Assembly: GCA_020061465.1 (NCBI GenBank)
Contig: JAGUYG010000001.1
Location: 43,814 to 107,813, forward strand
Direction: 5' to 3'
DNA length: 64,000 nt
From: Ignavibacteriales bacterium
GTDB taxonomy: Bacteria; Bacteroidota; Ignavibacteria; Ignavibacteriales; Ignavibacteriaceae
Position 1 is the first letter of the stretch; every line of letters begins with the position of its first letter. Below, piece by piece: positions 43,423 through 53,234 of the stretch. Under the pieces are notes generated by a model, which did no database searches, was not told the DNA's origin, and saw nothing but the letters and a program-made list of their open reading frames with translations. The position numbers were made by a program, and so were the translations under genes.

Positions 43423-44871
43423 ATGCACGATAAATACGAAGCGGTAATCGGACTTGAAGTTCACGCTCAATTATTAACCGAATCAAAAGCTTTCTGCGGC
43501 TGTTCAACTAAATTTGGGAATGCACCTAATACTAATGTATGCCCTGTTTGTTTAGGACATCCCGGAGTTTTACCAGTACTAAATAAAAAAGTTGTAGAGT
43601 TTACCGTTCTGATGGGAATAGCAACTAACTGTAAAATAAACAGCCGTTCTATTTTTGCACGAAAAAACTATTTTTATCCTGACCTCCCAAAAGGTTATCA
43701 AATTTCACAATATGAAGAACCGATTTGTGAGCATGGATTTGTTGAGATCGAGTTAAGCGACGGAAGCCGGAAACGAATCGGCATTACAAGAATTCACATG
43801 GAAGAAGACGCGGGAAAGTCCATTCACGATATAAGCATAGATACACTTGTAGACGTTAATCGGTGCGGCGTTCCTTTGATTGAAATCGTAAGCGAACCCG
43901 ATATGAGATCCCCCGAAGAAGCTTACTTATATCTCTCTAAAGTTAGACAAATTGTTAAATACCTCAGTATATGCGACGGAAATATGGAAGAAGGATCCTT
44001 AAGATGTGATGCAAATATATCTGTTAGGCTTAAAGGAGCTGAAAAATTCGGAACAAAAACCGAAGTAAAGAATATGAACTCTTTCAGAAACGTTGAAAGA
44101 GCTATTAATTACGAAGTCGAGAGACAAATCGAAATTTTAGAGGATGGCGGACAAATCACTCAACAAACTTTGTTGTGGAATGCAGATCTGAATGAAGTGC
44201 TGCCAATGCGAAGCAAAGAAGAAGCCCATGACTACCGTTACTTTCCCGAACCCGATTTACTTCCGGTAGTTGTAGATGAAAATTGGAAAAAGGAAATCGC
44301 TTCCGGTTTGCCGGAACTTCCTGACATAAGGAAGAAGAGATTTACCGAGCATTATCAAATACCACTTTATGATGCGGAAATTATAACACAATCGAAAGGC
44401 ATCGCTGATTATTACGAAAAAGTAACTGCTGTTACATCGGATTATAAAGCAGCAAGCAATTGGATTATGGGTGATGTTCTCAAAGTAATTAACGAGGAAA
44501 AAATAGATATAAAGGATTTTCCTGTTTCTGCTGAAAATTTGGGAGAACTAATCAATATTATTAACAAAGGAACTATAAGCGGAAAAATTGCTAAAGAAGT
44601 TTTCCCGGAAATGCTGAAAGAAAATAAAAGTCCAGTTGAAATAGTTAAAGAGAAAAATTTATTGCAAATATCGGATGCTTCCGAACTTGAAAATTTAGTG
44701 TTGAAAGTAATCGGTGAGCATCCTTCGGAAGTGGAACAATATCTCGACGGTAAAGAAAAAGTATTCGGATTTTTTATCGGACAAATTATGCGTCAAACCG
44801 GAGGCAAAGCTAATCCTAAAATTGTTAATGAAATTCTACGCAAAAAATTAGGCGAGAAGAAAATTAAATAA
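43423..44871 (+). CDS. gatB: Aspartyl/glutamyl-tRNA amidotransferase subunit B
   Basis: 482 residues from the ATG at 43423, which matches the start of typical GatB proteins ([20 protein letters not shown]). A TTG at 43384 is open but would add 13 residues with no similarity. Conserved blocks: [20 protein letters not shown] (zinc-type Cys), [50 protein letters not shown], and the C-terminal YqeY-like domain ending [15 protein letters not shown]. GatB transamidates Glu-tRNA(Gln) and Asp-tRNA(Asn) with GatA and GatC, which are not nearby. lepB follows 34 bases later. Confidence 0.97.
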   Translation: MHDKYEAVIGLEVHAQLLTESKAFCGCSTKFGNAPNTNVCPVCLGHPGVLPVLNKKVVEFTVLMGIATNCKINSRSIFARKNYFYPDLPKGYQISQYEEPICEHGFVEIELSDGSRKRIGITRIHMEEDAGKSIHDISIDTLVDVNRCGVPLIEIVSEPDMRSPEEAYLYLSKVRQIVKYLSICDGNMEEGSLRCDANISVRLKGAEKFGTKTEVKNMNSFRNVERAINYEVERQIEILEDGGQITQQTLLWNADLNEVLPMRSKEEAHDYRYFPEPDLLPVVVDENWKKEIASGLPELPDIRKKRFTEHYQIPLYDAEIITQSKGIADYYEKVTAVTSDYKAASNWIMGDVLKVINEEKIDIKDFPVSAENLGELINIINKGTISGKIAKEVFPEMLKENKSPVEIVKEKNLLQISDASELENLVLKVIGEHPSEVEQYLDGKEKVFGFFIGQIMRQTGGKANPKIVNEILRKKLGEKKIK

Positions 44872-44905
44872 TACAATTTACAGTTCATCAATCAGGAGAA
44901 ATTAA

Positions 44906-45841
44906 TTGTCACTTAAAAGCGGATTCAGAAAGTTCTTAGGAATCAAGACAGAAGAAGAATTAAAACGTCCTAAAACAGCAAAAGAAAAAACCAAAGAATT
45001 TTTTGAGCAGCTTCTGTTCGCTGCCATTGCTGCATTTTTAATAATAACCTTTATAATACAAAACACACGCATCCCAACCGGCTCAATGGAAGGAACCATA
45101 CTTGTCGGAGATTTTGTCCTCGTGAATAAATTTATCTACGGTTCATCATCGCCAAAATATATTCCGTTCACGGAGGTTGAAATTCCATACTTCAGACTGC
45201 CTGCTTTGAGAGAACCAAAACGCGGTGATATCGTAGTGTTTGAATATCCCGGCGACCGTGACCAACTTCAGGCTTCACCTTTAGGAATTAATTACGTAAA
45301 AAGATGTATAGGGCTTCCCGGCGATACAATTATGATTGTTGATAAAGTAGTCTTCGTTAATTACAAACAGTTCCCTATACCTCCTTTCATAAAATATCTA
45401 AGCCCTTATCCAAAACCAAAAGGAATGATAGAAGAAAGGATATTTCCAAAAGGAATGCCCTGGAACGAAGATAACTACGGACCGCTGGTTATTCCTTATG
45501 AGGGTTACACTATTCCTATTACCTTAGATAACATTGATGGATGGAGAACAATTATCGATAGAGAATACGGAAGAAGAGCTGTTTCTATAAGAGGGAATCA
45601 AGTAACCATCGACGGTAAGCCTGTCACATCATACACTTTTCAGAAAGATTATTTCTTTATGATGGGCGATAACAGAGATGACAGCATGGACAGCCGCTAC
45701 TGGGGTTTGGTTGCTCGCGATATGATAGTAGGCGAAGCTTTTATCACTTTATTTTCATGGGATAGAGATATTCCCTTTTCCGATTTTTTCAGGCTGATTG
45801 CTTCAATAAGACCCGACCGGATACTTAAGCTGTTAAACTAA
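44906..45841 (+). CDS. lepB: Signal peptidase I with TTG start
   Basis: 311 residues. TTG at 44906 is chosen: CAGGAGAA lies six bases upstream and no ATG precedes the membrane helix. The N-terminal helix is about residues 34-51 (LLFAAIAAFLIITFII). Ser60 in RIPTGSMEGTILVGDF is the nucleophile; Lys132 in YVKRCIGLPGD is the general base; GDNRDDSMDSRYWG closes the active site. It cleaves signal peptides of exported proteins, which this genome has many of. A long insertion (about 150-230) between the conserved boxes is typical of larger Bacteroidota LepB proteins. It is followed by a terminator. Confidence 0.96.
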   Translation: MSLKSGFRKFLGIKTEEELKRPKTAKEKTKEFFEQLLFAAIAAFLIITFIIQNTRIPTGSMEGTILVGDFVLVNKFIYGSSSPKYIPFTEVEIPYFRLPALREPKRGDIVVFEYPGDRDQLQASPLGINYVKRCIGLPGDTIMIVDKVVFVNYKQFPIPPFIKYLSPYPKPKGMIEERIFPKGMPWNEDNYGPLVIPYEGYTIPITLDNIDGWRTIIDREYGRRAVSIRGNQVTIDGKPVTSYTFQKDYFFMMGDNRDDSMDSRYWGLVARDMIVGEAFITLFSWDRDIPFSDFFRLIASIRPDRILKLLN

Positions 45842-45863
45842 CTTTTCCCGCGCTTAAAATAAC

Positions 45864-45887
45864 GGCGGGATTTTACCCGCCTTTTTT
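45864..45887 (+). terminator. Intrinsic terminator after lepB
   Basis: Stem GGCGGG (45864-45869) and CCCGCC (45876-45881) with a six-base loop, directly followed by six T (45882-45887). It lies 22 bases after the lepB stop, a textbook Rho-independent terminator for the gatB-lepB unit. Confidence 0.95.
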
Positions 45888-45927
45888 ACTTTTAGCTTCT
45901 TTAATAAAGCTAATTTTATGATTATTA

Positions 45928-47199
45928 ATGAAGAACATTATTGATATAAATTACGAAAAGTTCAAACTGTCAAACGGTCTCGAAGTAATTCTTTATGAGA
46001 ATGCTGCGCTTCCGTTAGCCGCGGTTAACATTTGGTATAAAGCCGGTTCTGCAAACGATAAAAAAGAATTGACCGGAATGGCTCATCTTTTTGAGCACAT
46101 GATGTTTCAAGGCTCGCTAAATGTTCCGAAAGAAATGCACTTCAAGTACATCCAGGAAGCCGGCGGTACACTGAATGGCTCGACAAATTTTGACAGAACA
46201 AATTATTATGAAAAATTACCAGCAAATTTTTTAGAGCTTGCACTCTGGTTGGAATCAGATAGAATGGGTTTTCTTATACCCACATTAACTCAGGAAAAAT
46301 TAAACAACCAAATTGAAGTCGTTAAAAATGAACGCCTTGAACGTTACGATAATCAGCCTTACGGTCTTGCCTGGGAAATTATTTTAAAAAATTTGTACCC
46401 TGAAGGTCATCCATATCGTTCACCTGTAATTGGTTATCTGGAAAATATTTCATCAATTACATTAGACGATGTAAAAGAGTTTTTTCAAAAATATTACGCT
46501 CCTTCGAATGCATCGCTGGTAATTGCGGGAAATATTAAAAAAGAAAAAACAAAGGAATTAGTTGAAAAATATTTTGCTGAGATTAAAAGCAATACATTTA
46601 CGCAGCTAATTTCTCCCCCTCCTGTACAACTTGATAAAAATATTATAATTCACCGTAAAGAAAATGTGCAGCTTGAAAGAATTTATTTTGCATGGCACAC
46701 CGTTAAAGCATTCGAAAAGGAAGATGCCGCTTTGGATATACTTGCAGATATTCTTTCAGGTTCAAAAAATTCCCGTTTGTACAAAAGTATAGTGTTCGAA
46801 AAAGAAATTGCACAGGATGTTTTTGCCTCTCATTTTGGCGGCAAGTATGCCGGTTATTTCGTTATAGTATCAACTGCAAAACCCGGGAAGAGCCTTGGCG
46901 AGATTAAGAATGAAATTTTTAGTGAGCTAAATAAAATTCAAAAAGAAGGAGTAAATGAAAAAGAATTGTTGAAATCAAAAAACGGTATTAAATCATCTTT
47001 CATTTTTTCAATGCAAAATATAGATTCGATTGCTAATCAACTTAATTACTATAATTATTTTTTGAACGAGCCGAATTATTTTCAAGCTGATTTAGCAAGA
47101 TATGAATCCGTCTCTTCTGATTTAATAAGAAATATTTTGTCAAATTTTTTAAATAAACCGTACGAAGAATTACGAATATCGCCTGACAAAGTGAAGTGA
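45928..47199 (+). CDS. M16-family zinc metallopeptidase, active subunit
   Basis: 423 residues. The inverted zinc motif HLFEH lies in MAHLFEHMMFQGS, with the third ligand in NNQIEVVKNERLER and RYDNQPYGLAWEIILKNLY as further family features. It has no signal peptide, so it acts in the cytosol. M16B members such as the processing-peptidase-like pairs cut signal- or presequence-like peptides. The next gene, four bases later, encodes an inactive paralogue, consistent with an active/inactive heterodimer. Confidence 0.94.
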   Translation: MKNIIDINYEKFKLSNGLEVILYENAALPLAAVNIWYKAGSANDKKELTGMAHLFEHMMFQGSLNVPKEMHFKYIQEAGGTLNGSTNFDRTNYYEKLPANFLELALWLESDRMGFLIPTLTQEKLNNQIEVVKNERLERYDNQPYGLAWEIILKNLYPEGHPYRSPVIGYLENISSITLDDVKEFFQKYYAPSNASLVIAGNIKKEKTKELVEKYFAEIKSNTFTQLISPPPVQLDKNIIIHRKENVQLERIYFAWHTVKAFEKEDAALDILADILSGSKNSRLYKSIVFEKEIAQDVFASHFGGKYAGYFVIVSTAKPGKSLGEIKNEIFSELNKIQKEGVNEKELLKSKNGIKSSFIFSMQNIDSIANQLNYYNYFLNEPNYFQADLARYESVSSDLIRNILSNFLNKPYEELRISPDKVK

Positions 47200-47203
47200 G
47201 CTT

Positions 47204-48577
47204 ATGATTATCGATAGATCAAAAAAGCCATTACCGGAGGATGAAATTGCTTTTAAGATTCCTTATATAAGTGAGTTTACGCTTGATAATGGTTTAAGAG
47301 TTTTGTTTATCAAAAAAGATACTCTCCCTATTATTCGCATGAGCTTAGTGGTAAACGCCGGCAGCAAGTTTGATCCTCCAAATAAAAAGGGTTTGGCAAA
47401 CCTCTTGGCTTTTCTCATAGACGAAGGCGCCGGTAAATTTAATGCATTAGAGTTAAGCGATGAATTTGAATTGTTAGGCACTTCTTTTAGTGTTAGTTGT
47501 GCACAGGATAAAATTAGCCTTACAGTTCAAACTCTTAAAGAAAATCTTGTAAAATCTCTTGAGCTGTTTAACCTTGTAATTACTCAGCCGAAGTTAGACC
47601 TATCAGATTTTGAAAGAGAAAAAAGACGTGCGTTCACCAAGCTGCTTCAGTATAAAGATAATCCGGCTGCAGTTGCCGAATCTGTTTTCGACAGCTTGGT
47701 ATTTAACGAATTTCATCCTTACTCAAGTAAAGTTCTCGGAACCGAATCGGGTGTAAAAAACATCGAACATACAAATGTTATTGATTTTTATGATAAACTT
47801 TTCGTACCGTTTAATTCAACGCTGGTAGCAGCCGGCAATTTGGAGAGTGAGGAATTATTAGATATTCTTAATTCAACTTTAGGCAGGTGGCAAAGTAAAA
47901 CTAAACAACCACCGTTACAAATTTCCGCTTCAACCGGCGCAAAAGGAATTTACATTGTTAATAAAGAAAATGCGGTTCAATCAGAAATTATTATAGGTTA
48001 TCAGACCGCTGCTTTAAATCTGAATAATTATTATTCGTTATTTTTATTAAACATGATTTTGGGCGGACAATTTTCGAGTAGAATAAATTTAAACCTTCGT
48101 GAAGAAAAAGGAATTACTTACGGTGCCTCTTCAAACTTCGATTATTATCAGCACGGGGGAAAATTTTCTGTTTCTACTTCAGTAAGTGTTGGTGATACGC
48201 ATCTTGCCGTAACTGAAATATTAAAAGAATTAAATCTTATCAGAATCGGAATTACCGACGACGAACTTACATTCTCTAAAACTTCAAAAATAAGATTATA
48301 TCCTGCCGGCTTTGAAACTTACCCACACCTAACCGGAAAATTATTCAATATGGTTACACACTCGTTTCCGATGGATTTTTATGAAACATACACAGCAAAG
48401 ATAAGTGAAGTCAAGTTAAATGAAGTCAACCTCGCCGCAGCAAATGAATTTAATACCGATAAGCTGTGTATAGTAATTGTTAGTGATAGAGACAAACTTG
48501 TTAAAAGCTTGAAACCTCTTGATTCATTTTCAATTCATGAAGTTGATCATGAAGGAAATCCGGTTTCCAATTTTTGA
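47204..48577 (+). CDS. M16-family peptidase, inactive subunit
   Basis: 457 residues with the M16 fold (LDNGLRVLFIKKDTLPIIRM, AGSKFDPPNKKGLANLLAFL, NLREEKGITYGASSNFDYY) but without HxxEH: the position reads LLAFLIDEGAG. The Glu and His ligands are therefore missing and catalysis is not expected. The R-containing segment LREEKGITYG near the C-terminal half is the substrate-binding signature kept in partner subunits. It begins four bases after the active subunit gene stop, as in characterised heterodimers where the inactive chain supports substrate binding. Confidence 0.92.
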   Translation: MIIDRSKKPLPEDEIAFKIPYISEFTLDNGLRVLFIKKDTLPIIRMSLVVNAGSKFDPPNKKGLANLLAFLIDEGAGKFNALELSDEFELLGTSFSVSCAQDKISLTVQTLKENLVKSLELFNLVITQPKLDLSDFEREKRRAFTKLLQYKDNPAAVAESVFDSLVFNEFHPYSSKVLGTESGVKNIEHTNVIDFYDKLFVPFNSTLVAAGNLESEELLDILNSTLGRWQSKTKQPPLQISASTGAKGIYIVNKENAVQSEIIIGYQTAALNLNNYYSLFLLNMILGGQFSSRINLNLREEKGITYGASSNFDYYQHGGKFSVSTSVSVGDTHLAVTEILKELNLIRIGITDDELTFSKTSKIRLYPAGFETYPHLTGKLFNMVTHSFPMDFYETYTAKISEVKLNEVNLAAANEFNTDKLCIVIVSDRDKLVKSLKPLDSFSIHEVDHEGNPVSNF

Positions 48578-49086
48578 ATTTAAGGTTTTCTGCAAGACCT
48601 TTTCTATTTAGTTGAATTGAATATTGAATTGTAGAATTCCAATCAAATTGGTTTTCTTATTTCGGTGAGCAATATTTATACAAAGTGCTGAGACAAGGCT
48701 GATCAACTCTTCTTTCTGCACGTCCCATGCTCTAAAAAAAATGCAAAGCAAAACTGTATTTTACTCATGCTAATTCTTCGAATATTTGGGTTAAAAAAAA
48801 CTGTTTGTACCGAAAAAGGCTTTAGAGTGGTTTTTAGTTAACTTCAATAAAAGCCGCTAAAACATTTTGTGTTTTTAGAAGCGAGAAGATTCTCGCGACG
48901 CAATCCTGAGTTTTCAGTTCGTTTCACAGCCATTGATAAAATATTTCTAAACCGCAAAGCGGTGTTATTATTATAGAAAAATCTTAGGGTTTTCATTAAA
49001 ATCCCGAAGGGATAACATATAGCTTATTAAACACTTTCAGAATTAATCGAAATAAAATCATTTTATATGAAACCGCATTCAAATTT
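48578..49086. repeat. 509-base intergenic stretch with one TCCCGAAGGGAT repeat and small hairpins
   Basis: No gene. It contains AAAATCCCGAAGGGATAAC (48997-49015), another copy of the repeat class in other gaps, and a small hairpin GCGAGA/TCTCGC (48881-48886, 48891-48896). A GCTCTAAAAAAAATG sequence (near 48729) resembles the MITE end but its partner arm is not convincing. The stretch separates the converging M16 and deacetylase-like genes. Confidence 0.7.
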
Positions 49087-50100
49087 TCATTTAGCTGAAA
49101 TAATCTCGGAGGGATTGATAAACTTACATCCAAGCTTTCTTAGCTCCATTATCGTATCCATTAAATTCATATACTCAGCGGCAGGTATAACAACAAGTCT
49201 CGGTTCATTTAATCTTTCGGCGAGGGCGGCAGTACGGAGTTTCGACGCAACTTCTTCGGTGCTTCCCGTTAAAAATAACAATTCACTTTTTTTGCGGTAC
49301 TTTAATTTACTTTTTTGAATATGATTATCGATAAATTTATAAACTGATGATGAATAAAGTTCTGCTGTATCATCAATCAAAAAACATACTGCCTGCTTAA
49401 AGCTTTTAACTAATTTTTCCATCGAACTTTTTAATCTTTTTTCCGAGTACTTTGCGCTGAATTTATAATCCAGTTCGGTAATTTCATCGTTCAATAGAAG
49501 CACAAATTCTTTACTGTTCGAAATAACCGTATCGATATAGCTTGCCGAAAATTTTGAAGGTATCATAATAACAGCAAAAATTTCCGGCTGCAAAAGTATT
49601 TCTTTGGCATACGCAGGCTCAAGCTTCGATATACCATCCAGTAAAATTCCGATTGTGCCCGCACTGCGCGATATTTTGTCTTTATAATCAACCTCTGCTC
49701 TTAATTTAAGATCGCTGCCGGAGGAGATGTTAATCACGGTTCTACCTGCGATCTTTTTCTCTTTTATGTCCGTTAAAACCGAATCTTTTTCAAGCAAAAT
49801 ATTTATTTCCTTTATGAGCAAAGGAATTGGTAAATCTTTCGGAACATCTACCCTATAAGTAAATAATAAAGAATCGGGATCGTTCTTTAATTTCTTGACC
49901 TTCCTTATCCATTCATCATTTAACCCAAAGTTTTTTAAGGATAAGAGAAATTTCGCATTTAATTCTTCGCCTGAAATTTCCTGCTTTTCAAGTGGTACGA
50001 TAAGGGATGTTTCTCTGAGTAGAACGTTTCCGACAACTGCGGCAACTGTTAAAACAAAAAGTATAAGGACGACAAATGTTTTTATACGTAAAGAATCCAT
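49087..50100 (-). CDS. Hypothetical membrane-anchored protein, possible divergent polysaccharide deacetylase
   Basis: 337 residues from the ATG at 50100. An N-terminal membrane helix (about 8-28, TFVVLILFVLTVAAVVGNVL) is followed by a large exported domain. The segment GTIGILLDGISKLEPAYAKE followed by EILLQPEIFAVIMIPSKF resembles divergent polysaccharide deacetylase (YibQ-like) proteins, where a DD or DG motif starts the barrel. The zinc ligands are not obvious, so activity is doubtful. It is last in a five-gene operon, 30 bases after the enoyl-CoA hydratase gene. Confidence 0.55.
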   Translation of the reverse strand: MDSLRIKTFVVLILFVLTVAAVVGNVLLRETSLIVPLEKQEISGEELNAKFLLSLKNFGLNDEWIRKVKKLKNDPDSLLFTYRVDVPKDLPIPLLIKEINILLEKDSVLTDIKEKKIAGRTVINISSGSDLKLRAEVDYKDKISRSAGTIGILLDGISKLEPAYAKEILLQPEIFAVIMIPSKFSASYIDTVISNSKEFVLLLNDEITELDYKFSAKYSEKRLKSSMEKLVKSFKQAVCFLIDDTAELYSSSVYKFIDNHIQKSKLKYRKKSELLFLTGSTEEVASKLRTAALAERLNEPRLVVIPAAEYMNLMDTIMELRKLGCKFINPSEIISAK

Positions 50101-50132
50101 CAAGCAATCGGGCGGTTATCTATCAATTCATA

Positions 50133-50915
50133 TTATTTGTGTTTAAAATTAGGTTTTCGCTTTTCTAAAAATGCCGACGTACCTTCTTTAAAATCTTCCG
50201 TGCCGCAGCAAAGTGCGAAAAGACTTGCTTCAAAATTTAACCCTTCTTTAAGCGAAAGCTCATCCACGCTCTTTATTGCTCTTATTGCCTGCCGAACAGC
50301 ATAAGCTCCCTTAGATAGAAGTTGTTTTCCTAACTCCATTGATCTATTGATCAACTCGGCTTGAGGATAGATTCGGTTTACCAATCCTATACGTAATGCT
50401 TCGGCAGCATCGATCATATTGCCTGTTAAAATATATTCTGCTGCTCTTCCCGAACCGATAAGTCTTGTTAGTCTTTGAGTGCCGCCGTAGCCGGGAATTA
50501 TACCGAGGTTTACTTCCGGCTGCCCAAACTTTGCATTTTCGCTTGCGATTCTAATGTGACAGGCTAAAGCTAATTCGCAACCCCCACCTAAAGCAAAACC
50601 ATTTACTGCGGCTATTACAGGTTTTTCAAGATTTTCTATTAAGCTGAAAACTGCCTGTCCCGACTCGGCAAAATCTTTTCCGCTTATTGCATCAAGTTTA
50701 TTTAATTCTGCAATATCTGCTCCCGCAACGAACGCTTTTTCACCGCTGCCTGTAATTATAATTACTCCGGTTTCGTCATCGTCTTTTAGCTGCAAAAATA
50801 AATTTTGAAGCTCTTTCATTGTTTCGGAATTAAGAGCATTAAGCTTATCCGGACGATTTATAGTAACAACAGCAATTCCGTCATTCTTTTCTAACAAAAT
50901 ATTTTTGTATTCCAT
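50133..50915 (-). CDS. Enoyl-CoA hydratase/isomerase (crotonase family)
   Basis: 260 residues, the usual length. The oxyanion region is GEKAFVAGADIAELNKLDA; NGFALGGGCELALACHIRIA and FGQPEVNLGIIPGYGGTQRL carry the two Glu residues used by hydratases. A clean SD (GAGGGG) precedes the ATG at 50915. It hydrates 2-enoyl-CoA in fatty acid breakdown or butanoyl-CoA metabolism; the substrate chain length cannot be read. It sits between a small barrel protein and the deacetylase-like gene in one operon. Confidence 0.94.
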   Translation of the reverse strand: MEYKNILLEKNDGIAVVTINRPDKLNALNSETMKELQNLFLQLKDDDETGVIIITGSGEKAFVAGADIAELNKLDAISGKDFAESGQAVFSLIENLEKPVIAAVNGFALGGGCELALACHIRIASENAKFGQPEVNLGIIPGYGGTQRLTRLIGSGRAAEYILTGNMIDAAEALRIGLVNRIYPQAELINRSMELGKQLLSKGAYAVRQAIRAIKSVDELSLKEGLNFEASLFALCCGTEDFKEGTSAFLEKRKPNFKHK

Positions 50916-50924
50916 ATTAGCCCC

Positions 50925-51515
50925 TCAAATACTTATATATAATGGTAATCTTACTTTTAGATCGAATGAAATAAATTGGTTGCTTTGGAAATAATTATAA
51001 GCCGCAACCATTTCTAACATGAACATCGAAACTCCCGCTCCGACACTCAATCCAAATTTGGAGCTTTCTTCTATAAAATTACTTCTACCCGAATTCAATT
51101 TGAATTGATGAAGCTTTTGATAATAAGTGAATGCACCGGCTACTTCAACCATCGGGATTAATAGCGCTATACTTTCAAGCAGCGGAGGAAAAAAAAATCT
51201 AATTCCTACATGAACCGGTAAAGTGTTAGTAGAGAAGTTCGAATAATCTGTAGCCTGGTAAAAATCCTGTGAGCCGGGGAATTGTTCAAATCCAACTTTA
51301 GCAAAAGCAAAAAAAGGAATGTATTCGTTATCCGTGTATGAAACTTCGATATTGAAGCCATAGCCGAGGTCGCTGGAATTAGCAAAGTAGCTTATTGGAA
51401 AACGCGGTCCAACACCGACAGCTAAAAAAATTCCCGTTGCTTTTTCAGCAGGAGGCGAAGAAGCATAAATGGTTTGAGCGGTAAATAGCAGTATTATTGG
51501 GAGTAACTTGTTCAT
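50925..51515 (-). CDS. Hypothetical outer-membrane beta-barrel protein
   Basis: 196 residues, not recognised beyond its shape. A signal peptide (1-18, ending TIYAS) precedes an alternating beta-strand protein with aromatic girdle residues (GIFLAVGVGPRFPISYFAN, YIPFFAFAKVGFEQFPGSQD, FGLSVGAGVSMFMLEMVAA). It ends in LKVRLPLYISI, close to the terminal strand pattern of small barrels. It lies nine bases before the enoyl-CoA hydratase gene start. Function unknown. Confidence 0.7.
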   Translation of the reverse strand: MNKLLPIILLFTAQTIYASSPPAEKATGIFLAVGVGPRFPISYFANSSDLGYGFNIEVSYTDNEYIPFFAFAKVGFEQFPGSQDFYQATDYSNFSTNTLPVHVGIRFFFPPLLESIALLIPMVEVAGAFTYYQKLHQFKLNSGRSNFIEESSKFGLSVGAGVSMFMLEMVAAYNYFQSNQFISFDLKVRLPLYISI

Positions 51516-51565
51516 TTGTAAAAAATTTCACAACTAAAATACAAAATATAACCTTAGGGCAAAAT

Positions 51566-52369
51566 TTATGTTTTCAGTTTTAATTTTCTGGTTAAAATAT
51601 TAAACAACAAAAGCAGCATTACTGAAAAGAAATACAATGGAATTAGGTAAGGCTGTATGTCTATACCGGACGAAAAAAAACCTTCCCATTCAGTGTACCT
51701 TGAAGCAAACAACAAATTGATTATTTCTTTCGATTCGCTTCCGAAGGCAAGCACTGCGCTCCATATAAAAGTAAATAAGCTGAGCGCAATCCAATAAATA
51801 TTTCTGTACCATATTACAAACAATGATATAATAACAATCGTAAATGCGATTGATAAATAAACCGTAAAGTGATGCGCTTCTTTCAATGGAATATATTCGA
51901 AAAGAAAAAGAAAAATCATAATAACAAATGGAGAAGCTTTACGTAAGTAAGGTATATCGCTATACAAAAATACAGTTACCAACAACATAAGAAGCTGCGG
52001 TAAATTCCAGATTAAATAAATCGGATAATCGAAAATTGACGACAAGCCGAATTCGTAAAAATATTCCGGATCGCCTATTTCGATTACCTGAATTAAGTAA
52101 AGAAAGCCGATGAGCAGTACCGGCGGGATAAAAATTAAAGGTGTAAAAGGAAATGCACTTTTATATTCCGGTGAAGTGAAATAATTTTTTATGTATTGCA
52201 GATACTCTTTTCTAAATGTTATTAAAAGGGGCAGCACAAGACTTAGATGAAACCTAAAGCCCAATAAAATTATATTAGTTTCCAGCTCAAAATGCTTTAA
52301 TAAAAATCCCGCCGCATTAACTGCAGTAACAGCGATAATGAGCGGCAGGATTTTAGCTTGCGCAGTCAC
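51566..52369 (-). CDS. Hypothetical polytopic membrane protein with GTG start
   Basis: 267 residues with about seven hydrophobic helices and no motif I recognise. It starts with GTG at 52369 (GTGACTGCGCAAGC), six bases after the stop of the DUF2231 gene, and no ATG lies near. Helices include ILPLIIAVTAVNAAGFLL and FTPLIFIPPVLLIGFLYLI. The final segment IPLYFFSVMLLLLFNILTRK ends the protein. Position in an operon between DUF2231 and the barrel protein gene suggests an envelope role. Confidence 0.68.
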   Translation of the reverse strand: MTAQAKILPLIIAVTAVNAAGFLLKHFELETNIILLGFRFHLSLVLPLLITFRKEYLQYIKNYFTSPEYKSAFPFTPLIFIPPVLLIGFLYLIQVIEIGDPEYFYEFGLSSIFDYPIYLIWNLPQLLMLLVTVFLYSDIPYLRKASPFVIMIFLFLFEYIPLKEAHHFTVYLSIAFTIVIISLFVIWYRNIYWIALSLFTFIWSAVLAFGSESKEIINLLFASRYTEWEGFFSSGIDIQPYLIPLYFFSVMLLLLFNILTRKLKLKT

Positions 52370-52375
52370 AAATAT

Positions 52376-52849
52376 TTACTCTTCAATTTCCATTTTTTTC
52401 AATTCAGTACCAACTCCATGCTTATATACCAATTCACCGCCGTGTTCGCCTGTTTCGTAAACGAAATATGCACCCACAATTGCAAGCACAAGAATTGCAT
52501 ATTTAAAGTATCCGGTAAATTTTTTCTTTAAAACCAAAACTGTTCTGATTACCAACAAGACTGCAAAATACCACAATGTTATATTTGCATAATCTTTATG
52601 TTCATTTATAGATCCAAACGGAATTATTGCCCCTTTTTCTTCCCATAGTTCTGCCACTTCCTCGGCTTGATTACCGGTTAGGACAGCCGCAACGGCTCCC
52701 AGCACTCCGAGTAATAAAATGAGATGAGCTGCTTTTAAAAAAAAATCTTTTTTGAATAAAACCCCTATTGCTTCTAACAATACATAAGTTGATAGAAGCG
52801 CTATCGCAAAATGCACAACTTTCGGATGAAATTGGGCTAATAACTCCAT
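52376..52849 (-). CDS. DUF2231 family membrane protein
   Basis: 157 residues with four hydrophobic helices and the DUF2231 hallmark FHPKVVHFAIALLSTYVLLE (His8 and His12 facing the membrane, typical of the family) and TGNQAEEVAELWEEKG. Its C-terminal part, ETGEHGGELVYKHGVGTEL, carries the GGELVY and HGVG motifs seen in members linked to cytochrome or haem proteins. SD AAAGGAAA precedes the ATG at 52849. It opens a five-gene minus-strand operon. The function of the family is not established. Confidence 0.85.
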   Translation of the reverse strand: MELLAQFHPKVVHFAIALLSTYVLLEAIGVLFKKDFFLKAAHLILLLGVLGAVAAVLTGNQAEEVAELWEEKGAIIPFGSINEHKDYANITLWYFAVLLVIRTVLVLKKKFTGYFKYAILVLAIVGAYFVYETGEHGGELVYKHGVGTELKKMEIEE

Positions 52850-53234
52850 GCTTATTTCCTTTAAATTAGTTTAAAGAATATGATTAATTAAATAGCTCTT
52901 TAAGATTTTTCAAGTTAAAAAAACCTTTGAGATTTTACACTTATCTGCGTAACGTGTGTTAATAATATTAACTTTATGGAATATTACTATATATTTCAAT
53001 AACCTCAATTTCGATTCTGTTGTTGGTAAAGATTGAACTTTCAAGCAATGATCACTTCAAATGAACATGCTATTTTATATTAAAATCCCGAAGGGATGAT
53101 ATTAATATAGATTGAATTAAACTAAACGAAAACCAAAACCCCAAAGGGGTGAAATAAAAAAGATAATTTCTATCAGTTATCTCCTAAATTCTTTGAACTT
53201 ATATTTTATGAAAATCAATAACCAGCATTCACTT
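52850..53234. repeat. 385-base intergenic stretch with two palindromic repeats
   Basis: No gene. It holds AAAATCCCGAAGGGATGAT (53082-53100) and ACCCCAAAGGGGTGAAAT (53138-53155), two members of the short palindromic repeat class, 37 bases apart. The promoter of the DUF2231 operon must lie in the first part, but I cannot identify it. Confidence 0.7.

Noticed and set aside
48729..48835. Second copy of the MITE-like element, from GCTCTAAAAAAAATG
   Set aside because: The opposite arm (GGCTTTAGAGTGG) is only weakly complementary and no target duplication is visible.
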